Assembly: GCA_030068145.1 (NCBI GenBank)
Contig: JAPJBO010000546.1
Coordinates: forward strand, 1-64,000
Length of the DNA stretch: 64,000 bases
Source of the DNA: Diplonema papillatum
Taxonomy: Eukaryota > Euglenozoa > Diplonemea > Diplonemida > Diplonemidae
Reading direction: 5' to 3'
Shown: positions 1 to 8,311 of the stretch, in pieces
Position numbering within the stretch: position 1 is the first letter of the stretch
Layout: every line of letters begins with the position of its first letter
Notes under the pieces: generated by a model
The model's input: the letters and a program-made list of their open reading frames with translations, nothing else
The model's database searches: none
Told to the model about the DNA's origin: nothing
Translations under genes and position numbers: made by a program

Positions 1-598
1 TTATCGGTACCTATTTTTGAGGTTGCGACCTTATCCGGTACACTTTTCGGAGAAAGTTCCGGAAAAATAATTGGGGGGGGAAAGGTGAAAAAATGTCGAG
101 AAAAAACGTCGGGAAAAAAAGAACTCTGAAAACGACAACTCTAAAAAAAGACCAGGTGCTTGTGATGATACTGCACAACAGCCGCTATCGACCTTAGAAC
201 TCTTTGCACGTGTCGTGTCATGCGGTCGTCTTGCTTTGCGCTTCACGGCCGTAATAGTAGCAGTTTGCACTTGAGCACTTGCAGCAATACTCTAGTCGTA
301 GTCTGAAATGAAGTGATCCGAGGCAGACGACTTAAAGTGTTGCAAACAGATCACAAACACGCTGAGCTCAAGTATACACTGCAATCAAGTGCTCCTAAAC
401 TGCTCGTGTTGCGAACGAATCAGCGGGATAGTGCACGAAAAGATGCTACAGCATACCACTGTTTAGCCAACAAGAACTAAGGCCGGCATGTTTCCGAGGC
501 CGTTTCAATGTCCTGTATGGTTTTTGCATATTGTATCAGCGAAAAGTGCACTTCAAAAAGTACCTGTACCTTCCACAGATCGGCAATGACTCCCATAC
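1..598. other. Non-coding start of window
   Basis: No supportable gene. About 300-430 holds a diverged copy of the repeat seen in tandem from 917 (shared words include aggcagacga, gcaatcaagtgctcct and gcgaacgaatc). The first 120 bases contain CCGGTA/CCGGAA words and a G8 run, of the kind also seen near 22440 and 27990-28080. Nothing else was recognised. Confidence 0.5.
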
Positions 599-793
599 CA
601 TGCAGGGTCAAAACCTTGTGTCTTTTTAAAACGCGCCCTAAAAAATTTTTCGGAAAAAAAAAATTTTGCTCAAGTTCCTCAAAAATTACTGCAGAGTTTG
701 TTCCAAACTTTTAAAATTCAAAAAACCCATTTTTTTTCCGGAAATTTTTTTTTTTGCCATTGCCAAAAAGACACAAGGTTTTGACCCTGCATG
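599..793 (+). mobile_element. MITE family M1, copy 1 (internally shortened)
   Basis: Starts CATGCAGGGTCAAAACC and ends with its inverse, GGTTTTGACCCTGCATG; the inverted ends continue to about 29 bp. The middle is A/T homopolymer-rich with the conserved core ctgcagagtttgttccaaa. This copy is 195 bp and lacks the cgctcccgcggggccgatgg segment near the left end. The flanks (atac left, a-atac right) fit a 4-bp target duplication with one extra base. It has no coding capacity. Confidence 0.85.
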
Positions 794-1277
794 AATACCG
801 CTTCTGGGGGTGGCTTCTCTGCTTCCAACTTTCCTGTGTGGTGATGTAGGGGCCCGCTTGTAGCCCACGAATCAGGGTTGTGGCTGCCCCGACACTCAAA
901 CGACCTTCAAGGGCTTCAAGGCCAGACGACTTTAGTGTTGCAAGACGAATCGCAAACACGCTGAAGTTGGGACTCCCACACACTGAAATCAAGTGCTCCT
1001 AGGCAGACGAACTGTTAGTGTGGAACGAATCGCAAACACGCTGAGATGGGACCCCACACACTGAAATCGACTGAGAACAACCTGAGCGATCTCTCTTAAT
1101 AAAATATTTAAGCGCCGAAGGCGCAACCACCCAATCCAACTTTGTACACACGAAACAGAGATCTTATGAATCAACGAAAAGCGAGCAAAAAGTAGCTTGT
1201 AAAACCGGAACAAGTCGGAAACCCCCATCGGGGGAAAGCACGAGATGCAGGTGCTCCAAGGCCAGACGACTGTATAG

Positions 1278-1488
1278 CATGCAGGGTCAAAACCTTGTGT
1301 CTTTTTAAAACGCTCCCGCGGGGCCGATGGAGCCCTAAAAAATTTTTTGGAAAAAAAAAAATTTGCTCAACTTCCTCAAAAATTACTGCAGAGTTTGTTC
1401 CAAACTTTTAAAATTCAAAAAACCCATTTTTTTCTGGAAATAAAATTTTGGCCATTTCCAAAAAGACACAAGGTTTCGACCCTGCATG
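1278..1488 (+). mobile_element. MITE family M1, copy 2
   Basis: Full-length 211-bp copy with CATGCAGGG...CCCTGCATG ends. It is flanked by atag on both sides, a 4-bp target duplication. The sister tandem unit at about 2040-2060 reads gactgtatagttgcaaacg without an insert and serves as an approximate empty site. Confidence 0.9.
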
Positions 1489-1658
1489 ATAGTGTTGCAA
1501 ACGAATCGCAAACACGCTGAAGTTGGGACTCCCACACACTGAAATCAAGTGCTCCTAGGCAGACGAACTGTTAGTGTTGCGAACGAATCGCAAACACGCT
1601 GAGATTGGGACCCCACACACTGAAATCGACTGAGAACAACCTGAGCGATCTCTCTTAA

Positions 1659-1871
1659 CATGCAGGGTCAAAACCTTGTGTCTTTTTAAAACGCTCCTGC
1701 GGAGCCGATGGACCCCAAAAAAAAAAGTTGGAAAAAAAAATTTTGGCTCAACTTCATCAAAAATTGCTGCAGAGTTTGTTCCAAATTTTTAAAATTCAAA
1801 AATCCCAATTTTTTTCCGGAATTTTTTTTTTTTGCCATTTTCAAAAAGACACAAGGTTTTGACCCTGCATG
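1659..1871 (+). mobile_element. MITE family M1, copy 3
   Basis: 213-bp copy flanked by ttaa on both sides. The paralogous tandem unit at 1090-1110 reads ctctcttaataaaatattt with a single ttaa and no insert, so this is a clean empty-site proof of insertion with a 4-bp duplication. Confidence 0.92.
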
Positions 1872-2229
1872 TTAATAAAATATTTAAGCGCCGAAGGCGC
1901 AACCACCCAATCCAACTTTGAACACACGAAACAGAGATCTTATGAATCAACGAAAAGTGAGCAAAAAGGGTAGCCTGTAAAACCGGAACAAGTCGGAAAC
2001 CCCGTCGGGGGAAAGTACGACCTTCAAGTGCTCCAAGGCCAGACGACTGTATAGTTGCAAACGAATCGCAAACACGCTGAAGTTGGGACTCCCACACACT
2101 GAAATCAAGTGCTCCTAGGCAGACGAACTGTTAGTGTTGCGAACGAATCGCAAACTCACTGAAACTGAGACCCCACACACTGAAATCGACTGGGAACAAC
2201 CTGAGCGATCTCAATTAATAAAAGATTAA

Positions 2230-2441
2230 CATGCAGGGTCAAAACCTTGTGTCTTCTTGAAAATGGCCAAAAAAAAAGTTCTGGAAAAAAAATGGGTTTT
2301 TTGAATTTTAAAAGTTTGGAACAAACTCTGCAGCAGTTTTTGAGGAAGTTGAGCAAACTTTTTTTTTTCCAAAATTTTTTTTAGGGCTCCATCGGCCCTG
2401 CGGGAGCGTTTTAAAAAGACACAAGGTTTTGACCCTGCATG
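2230..2441 (-). mobile_element. MITE family M1, copy 4 (inverted)
   Basis: Same family in reverse orientation: the cggccctgcgggagcg segment, which is near the left end of other copies, is here near the right end. Both CATG termini are present. The flanks (attaa and atatga) do not match, so one flank was probably rearranged after insertion; this copy also marks the end of the ~350-bp tandem array. Confidence 0.85.
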
Positions 2442-2454
2442 ATATGACCCCCTA

Positions 2455-2692
2455 TGTCGAAAAAAGGTACTGATGGCGTCATACAGGTGAAATGAATCAA
2501 AAAAGGTACTGATGGCGTCATGATTCAAAAGGTCCAAAAAAGGTACCAATGGCGTACGAGAATATGTGAATCAAAAAAGGTACCGATGGCGTACGGAGAA
2601 TGAATGAATCAAAAAAGGTACCGATGGCGTCATACAGATGAAATGAATCAAAAAAGGTACCGATGGCGTCAGAGTATGACGCCATCGGGAAC
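2455..2692. repeat. Minisatellite, ~40-bp unit
   Basis: Repeats of gaatcaaaaaaggtaccgat followed by ggcgtcatacag or ggcgtacggagaat, about six units. It ends in a small inverted repeat, gatggcgtca...tgacgccatc (about 2661-2690). Stray units recur at 5455-5494 and 5706-5760 on both sides of another M1 MITE. Confidence 0.8.
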
Positions 2693-2791
2693 GGTGCCCC
2701 GGAGAAATACCGGAGGGGGGGGCGGCGGGAAAAGCGGGAAAAGGCTGCCCCAGGGCGGCCCCCCCCCGTGCTGGGCCCCGGGTACGAGGCC

Positions 2792-3208
2792 AAACTTTAC
2801 ACCCGAACTTAGCTTCGCCCGGACTTTGTTTCGCCCGAACTTAGCTTCACCCGAGCTTTGCTTCGCCCGAACTTTGCTTCACCTAACTTTGCTCACCCGA
2901 ACTTAGCTTCGCCCGAACTTTGTTCGCCCGAACTTTTCGCCCGAACTTAGCTTCACCAGAACTTTGCTTCACCCGAACTTAGCTTCGCCCGAACTTTGCT
3001 TCACCAGAACTTAGCTTCGCCCGAACTTTGCTTCACCCGAACTTAGCTTCGCCCGGACTTTGTTTCGCCCGAACTTAGCTCACTTCACCCGAACTTTGCT
3101 TCACCAGAACTTTGCTCACCCGAACTTAGCTTCACCCGAACTTTGCTTCACCAGAACTTAGCATTGCCCAACTTAGCTTCGCCCGAACTTTGCTGTTCCC
3201 CGAACTTT
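2792..3208. repeat. Array of 16-bp CCCGAACTTAGCTTCG units, left arm
   Basis: About 25 imperfect copies of a 16-bp unit alternating cttagcttcg and ctttgcttca forms. The same unit in reverse complement fills 4249-4601, so the two arrays are inverted arms around about 1.04 kb. Just inside this array (3196-3262) the sequence matches the reverse complement of 26595-26660, beside another such array, which shows that the arms belong to a mobile-element family. A G/C homopolymer-rich stretch (2700-2790) precedes it. Confidence 0.85.
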
Positions 3209-4248
3209 AACTGCTGCCTCCAGTCTCGCCACGCGCCGGCCTTAGCCGAGCGCACGTACTCTTCTCTTAGCAGCCCTTTGACCAATGCATTTTTTTCTCC
3301 CTGAGTCGTTCCTCAGGTAGGTGACACACTTTTTAAAACCCCTTTTTCTATGTTTTCTTCTCGTAGAGCTGGTCCTTTGGCCAATGCTTTTTTCTGTTGT
3401 ACAGTAGATTATCTGGGAAAACCCCCGAAAAAGCCCAGCAATTAAAAAGAACATGCCCAAAAAAAAAACAAAACAAAAAAAACTGGATCACCCGCTGCCA
3501 CAGCAGCTACTGTGTGCATCAATTCGGGAGCACAACAGTGTCCCATCGGCAAGCGGTTCATCGCCCACCAATTGCCATTCGCATCGGAAAAGCGGAATAG
3601 CCACCGGCACTGAACAGGTATTTCAATTGCGTAAAACCCAGTTCTAAAGTCCCGTGTTGTGCCGCTGTCGCTGTCGGTGACATTCTGCTCTTCAGCTCTT
3701 CGACATCCATGGGCGGAATGCCTGAAACATGCAGAGGCGATGCCCTCTCAGTCTCTGACTCCGGCAACCTTGTCCTCTTGCTTCTCCTGGTGATAGAGAA
3801 CCTGCTGTGTTGTTGGAACAGAGGTTGCGAAAAAGAAGTCAGAAACCCATCTAAAGGAGAGAGGTAACCGTTGCGGTGGCCAGCAATCTTGCCATTGCCA
3901 CAGGGTCGCCCCCGTAGCGCAGCGTCGTGTCGGTGATTTGCTCCGGCGCCTGGTGCTTCGCGAGCCTCGATATCAGCACCACTGGGAACGTCGGCCTTGC
4001 GAAAAAGGTTGCCCCTCTTGATGCTGTGGGCTGTCGGGTTTGCGGGTTTGCGGGTTTGCGGGCTCGGCGTCCCTTTGGAAGAGTAAACCAGTCGATCACA
4101 ATCTCGGTGGGGCTGACAAGAAGGAAGTTCGCTGTGGACAACTTTGTCACCGTGAAGCTGACTTCCACGCTATCAAGGCCGCAAGACACAGCCGAGGTTG
4201 CTGGCTAAATGCCCACGCACCCAGAAGATGCTTTTCCATCGGCAATGC
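3209..4248. other. Interior of inverted-array element A
   Basis: The ~1.04 kb between the two inverted 16-bp arrays. Short minus-strand open frames at 3851-4189 (112 codons) and 3558-3767 (69 codons) could be remnants of one decayed gene, but I recognise no domain. A short direct repeat, gggtttgcgggtttgcggg, lies at 4037-4061. The left inner edge is shared with element B (25.06-26.74 kb); the rest is not obviously shared. Confidence 0.45.
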
Positions 4249-4601
4249 CTAAGTTCGGGTGAAGCAAAGTTCGGGCGAAGCTAAGTTCTGGTGAAGCAAA
4301 GTTCGGGCGAAGCTAAGTTCGGATGAAGCAAAGTTCTGGTGAAGCAAAGTTCGGGCGAAACAAAGTTCTGGGGGAAGCAAAGTTCGGGCGAAGCAAAGTT
4401 CGGGCGAAGCTAAGTTCTGGTGAAGCAAAGTTCGGGCAAAGCAAAGTTCGGGTCAAGCTAAGTTCGGGCGAAACAAAGTCCGGGCGAAGCTAAGTTCTGG
4501 GGGAAGCAAAGTTCTGGTGAAGCTAAGATCGGGCGAAACAAAGTTCGGGCGAAGCTAAGTTCGGGTGGAGCTAAGTTCGGGTGAAGCAAAGTTCTGGTGA
4601 A
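4249..4601. repeat. Array of 16-bp units, right arm (inverted)
   Basis: About 22 imperfect copies of cgaagctaagttcggg / gaagcaaagttctggt, the reverse complement of the unit at 2792-3208. It abuts a truncated tail of the tRNA-like repeat family (acattgcatgttcatag). Confidence 0.85.
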
Positions 4602-4617
4602 CATTGCATGTTCATAG

Positions 4618-4829
4618 CATGCAGGGTCAAAACCTTGTGTCTTTTTGGAAATGGCCAAAAAAAATTTCCGGACAAAAAAATGGGTTTTTTGAATTTTAAA
4701 AGTTTGGAACAAACTCTGCAGTAATTTTTGAGGAAGTTAAGCAAATTTTTTTTTTTCCAAAAAATTTTTTAGGGCTCCATCGGCCCCGCGGGAGCGTTTT
4801 AAAAAGACACAAGGTTTTGACCCTGCATG
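4618..4829 (-). mobile_element. MITE family M1, copy 5
   Basis: 212-bp copy in reverse orientation, flanked by atag on both sides. The target is the tail of the dispersed tRNA-like repeat; uninterrupted tails (tgttcataggacctc) at 5041-5057 and about 27010-27026 give two independent empty sites, each with one atag. Confidence 0.93.
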
Positions 4830-4834
4830 ATAGG

Positions 4835-5070
4835 ACCTCAAAAACTTCAAACCGAAAAAAACACTTCGCGCGGGGATCGAACCGCGGACCTGTGGGTCCG
4901 GAGACCGTTGCACTGTTGAAGTGGGCCATACAGGCATGAAATCCGAAAAACGGAAAAAGCCAGCTCCGCGCTATTATCTAGTACAAAACAGTACAGTAGA
5001 GAAAAGTGGGGTTGGCTCGAATAGAGGCTATTCACATTGCATGTTCATAGGACCTCCAGTCTCGAAAAAT
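4835..5070 (-). repeat. tRNA-like SINE family, copy 1
   Basis: On the minus strand about 4850-4925 reads as a tRNA-like module: an A-box-like region, then ggttcgatccccg, a good B-box match, but without a convincing acceptor stem. To its right, 4961-5066 carries a body (agctccgc..., gtggctcgaatag, cattgcatgttcataggacc) shared with 26801-27035 and, inverted, 22751-22965. Module order is the same in all copies, so this is a mobile family and not a tRNA gene. Confidence 0.7.
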
Positions 5071-5197
5071 TTGCTCAACTTCTGCAAAAAATACCGCAGT
5101 TTTTGTTCCAAATTTTTAAAATTCAAAAAACCCATTTTTTTTCCGGAAATAAAAGTTTGGCCTTTTCCAAAAAGACACAAGGTTCTGACCCTGCATG
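5071..5197 (+). mobile_element. MITE family M1, 5'-truncated copy
   Basis: Only the right half is present, from aaatttgctcaacttc to the terminal ggttctgaccctgcatg. It is fused directly to the end of the tRNA-like repeat at 5070. Confidence 0.8.
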
Positions 5198-5210
5198 ATA
5201 TGACCCCTAT

Positions 5211-5422
5211 CATGCAGGGTCAAAACCTTGTGTCTTTTTATAAACGCTCCCGCGGGGCCGATGGCCTCCAAAAAAAAAATTTGGAAAAAAAAAATTCGCT
5301 CAACTTCCTCAAAAATTTCCACAGAGTTTGTTCCAAAATTTTAAAATTCAAAAAACCCATTTTTTTTCTGGAAACAAAATTTTGGCCATTTCCAAAAAGA
5401 CACAAGGTTTTGACCCTGCATG
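5211..5422 (+). mobile_element. MITE family M1, copy 7
   Basis: 212-bp copy with intact ends, flanked by ctat on both sides (4-bp target duplication), inside a short tract of atgacccc words. Confidence 0.9.
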
Positions 5423-5494
5423 CTATATGACCCCATATGACCCCCATATGACCACCGATGGCGTCATACAGGTGAAATGAATCAAAAAAGGTAC

Positions 5495-5705
5495 CATGCA
5501 GGGTCAAAACCTTGTGTCTTTTTAAAACGCTCCCGCGGGGCCGATGGAGCCCTAAAAAAAATTTTGGAAAAAAAAATTTTGCTCAACTTCCTCAAAAATT
5601 ACTGCAGAGTTTGTTCCAAACTTTTAAAATTCAAAAAACCCAAATTTTTTCCGGAAATTTTTTTTTTGCCATTTTCAAAAAGACACAAGGTTTTGACCCT
5701 GCATG
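5495..5705 (+). mobile_element. MITE family M1, copy 8
   Basis: 211-bp copy flanked by gtac on both sides. The target is a unit of the ~40-bp minisatellite; intact units at 2455-2520 (aaaaaaggtactgatggcgt) are empty sites with one gtac. Confidence 0.93.
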
Positions 5706-5770
5706 GTACTGATGGTGTCATGATTCAAAAGGTCCAAAAAAGGTACCGATGGCGTACGGAGGATGGCAGC

Positions 5771-6073
5771 TCTTCAGTTACAATCGCACAAGGCATTTTA
5801 CCAGAAAAATTCTCCAGTTACAATTGCAAGGCATTTTCACCAGGAAAATCTTCAGTTACAATCGCAAGGCATTTTCACCAGGAAATTCTTCAGTTACAAT
5901 CGCAAGGCATTTTCACCAGGAAAATCTTGCGATTGTAACTGAAGTTTTTCATAGTGAAAATGTTAAGAGCTACAATCGCGATTGTAACTGAAGATTTTCC
6001 TGGTGAAAATGCCTTGCAATTGTAACTGAAGAATTTTTCTGGTAAAATGCCTTGTGCGATTGTAACTGAAGAC
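5771..6073. repeat. Foldback element built from ~38-bp repeats
   Basis: Left arm (5771-5935): about four tandem copies of cttcagttacaatcgcaagg plus cattttcaccaggaaaat. Right arm (about 5930-6073): the same units inverted. A strand can fold into a long hairpin with a short interruption near 5940-5975. It adjoins the decayed transposase gene to its right and could be an end of that element, but no matching array is seen near 8.1 kb. Confidence 0.8.
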
Positions 6074-6329
6074 CTGCCGGGGACTCGATGGGGCCAGAGC
6101 TGAGGGCGCTGATATCAGCGCTGCACCGGAGGTACGACTGGGAATCGTACCCCAGCTGGTTTACCACCGGCTCAGCTTCGCCGTGATGAGGGCGGTTTCC
6201 AGGATCGCCATGGCGAACACCTTGGTGTCACTGGCAAAAACTTTCTACCCTTAGGGGTTTGCTTCGGTGTGTCGAGTGACGAGTAGTTCGAGTAACGTTT
6301 TGTGTATCACGTTATTGCCACGACAGCGC

Positions 6330-8040
6330 TATGACACTGGAACGAGCAGACAGTCGAGGGTAGGCATCAGATTCGTGTTTGAAGGAGCCCCTATCTCGGC
6401 TTCGGTGCGGGCTTCTAGGCGGCCCTTGCCTGCTGCTTTGTATTCATCGAATACAACCTTCACCAGCTTGCCTTTTGCGTCAACAGGCTGCTGCAACCCC
6501 ATCGTGCAGTGAACCCCTGCCATCCCCCATGAGCAAATCACAGTCTCGCTCGCTTCCCCAGCCGGTGCAATGCCTTCGATAGACAGCGGTATTTGGCGTG
6601 CCGCTTGTACGGGAGTTTCCCCCAGAAAGCAGCACCCCCCTCAGTTCGGGCGGTGCCAACGTTCCCGCAATCACCTTAGCAGCAATGTCGTCTGGCAGCG
6701 AGGCGGCGAGGTCCGAGATCCACTTGAAGTAGCCCGTTGCAATGCTGCTTCAGCACAGCAATGATCAGTTGGTCAGCCGGCTGAAACACGTGCGTCAGGC
6801 TGGGCGGTATCACCAGGCATGGAGGGAGGGTGATCCTGTCGTTGTCCACGATGTGCTGCGTGGCCGAGTCCAGCAGCACATAGACGGGCTGGTCCACGCA
6901 CTGCTCGTCGTTGACAACATCTTCATTCTCACTGATGGTGTTAACAACATCTTCATTGTCATGAGCCAGCAGGGCACGCAAACCGACGCTCATCTACGCC
7001 CCCCTGCAAGCAAGTCCCGGAGTTCCTCCACAAACACTGCCTGAAGGTAGTTCCGTGCGTCGGTCTGGGTCCCAACACTGCCGTGAGTCGGTATCGGGCG
7101 GCTGGAGGAGGGGGAGGGCTGTGAAGAGGGCTGCGCGGATGTCTGCTTCTCGCGAATCACGTCCATGGACAGGCGCCATGACCCGAACAACTTCCTCTAG
7201 CCGAACGTAGCCGCGTTTTGGAAATAGCTTCCCTTTCGGTGCACCTGGAGGATGCGAGGGTCGATCTGGTCGGCTCCAAGCGCGCATGCACCTGAGGGGT
7301 TTCACCTGCCCATATCATCTGCACATTAAGCGTGTGGCCGGCCATGCTGGTGGTTATACTGCAGGTCAGGCCAAGTCGATCATCGCGCACGCACACCTGC
7401 TGGGCCTCACCGCGTTGCGCCCGGGTCCAGGTCCACCTTGCCCCTGCGTCGAGCCGACAAAAATACTCATCTATGTTTATGATGAGTCTGGGATCGGGTT
7501 TCTCGAGGCCCACAAAGCTCGGCAAACCATCTCCCCCTGGTCGATGACCTGCGCGAGGGGCACTGCTCGGTCAGTTGTGGCACAACGAACACGGAAGCCG
7601 AGCCGGCCAAGGGTTTTCATAGCTGTGCGAGTACATGTGCAGCCCGGGAACACACTGGACAGCAGCCTCGCCACACGCCTTTGTTGCGACTCCCCTCGCG
7701 AGCGCGATCGATTGGCTGTTACTCGCCGTCTCGGGTCATCTCGGTCAACCTCAACAGTCTCCCTTCCTCAAGGGGAGTCAGCAACGGCTTCGGGCCGCGC
7801 TGGGACGAAGTACTCGTTGTGCTGGCGCTCGTAGTTCTTGTACTTGGACACGGTCTTGTTGGGGTGTTCAGCATTCCACGAACGCACGACGTCGGCTTGA
7901 AGAACACCGAGCGGTTCGGCGCGATCGGTGATGACCTTGATATCAGCCGCTGACAGAGCTGATGCGCACTTCTTCGCGGGGGCTGTACTTTCGACGATCT
8001 TCTGGTCTGGTCCGGCTGACAGTTGCCAGTGCAAAGGGGT
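6330..8040 (-). pseudogene. Decayed DDE-type (DDE_1/pogo-like) transposase
   Basis: Read on the minus strand, fragments in different frames line up as one transposase. Near 8034-7768 is an N-terminal segment (DVVRSWNAEHPNKTVSKY...). At 7477-7157 is the first catalytic block, with LIINIDEYFCRLDAGARWTW and downstream NVQMIWAGETPQVHA. At 6993-6676 is the second, with VYVLLDSATQHI and the family-typical IPPSLTHVFQPADQLIIAVL. These are the DNAS/QPxD-type signatures of the DDE_1 endonuclease family. Frame changes and stops separate the blocks, so it is not functional. The C-terminal part (about 6670-6330) is inferred only from continued short frames. No terminal inverted repeats were identified. 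Confidence 0.75.
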
Positions 8041-8311
8041 CGGGAACGGACATTTTGCAGGTTCAGGGGGTGCTATTGGTGGTCAGGCTCTGTAAATTAT
8101 GAAGTTCGAGTTTGTGAATTTCTATTTCGTGAAGGAATTAATTATTTTTTCATAAAGGTCTGGTAATTAGAGGCTCGGGTTGATATCGTACCAGATATTA
8201 CTCCAAACTAAAACGACGCGTCACGCTGCGCCACTGGCGCGAAAGTCCCGCATAACTTGACCCCAGTGGGCCTCATTCTTTGAAACCGCTGTGCGGCGAA
8301 ATCACTTTTAA
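8041..8311. other. Upstream region of the calpain gene
   Basis: AT-richer spacer of about 270 bp between the transposase remnant and the calpain start. No TATA box or other promoter motif could be assigned with confidence. Confidence 0.4.

Larger units (their letters stand above)
917..2229. repeat. Tandem ~350-bp repeat, about 2.5 units, with nested MITEs
   Basis: The unit begins near aggccagacgac and contains two versions of a block ending cgaatcgcaaacacgctga, then cctgagcgatctctcttaa, a segment gcgccgaaggcgcaaccacc, and a small hairpin with cccc and gggg arms. Unit starts are near 917, 1259 and 2036; after removing the MITEs at 1278 and 1659 the period is about 340-355 bp. The third unit breaks off at the MITE at 2230. 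A diverged copy lies at about 300-430. No conserved reading frame was seen. Confidence 0.8.

Noticed and set aside
2455..2906. Frames in the minisatellite and CCCGAACTT arrays
   Set aside because: Repetitive translations with no non-repeat core; explained by tandem repeats.
4850..4925. tRNA gene on the minus strand
   Set aside because: Good B-box-like ggttcgatcccc, but the acceptor ends do not pair and the module recurs with a body as a dispersed repeat.
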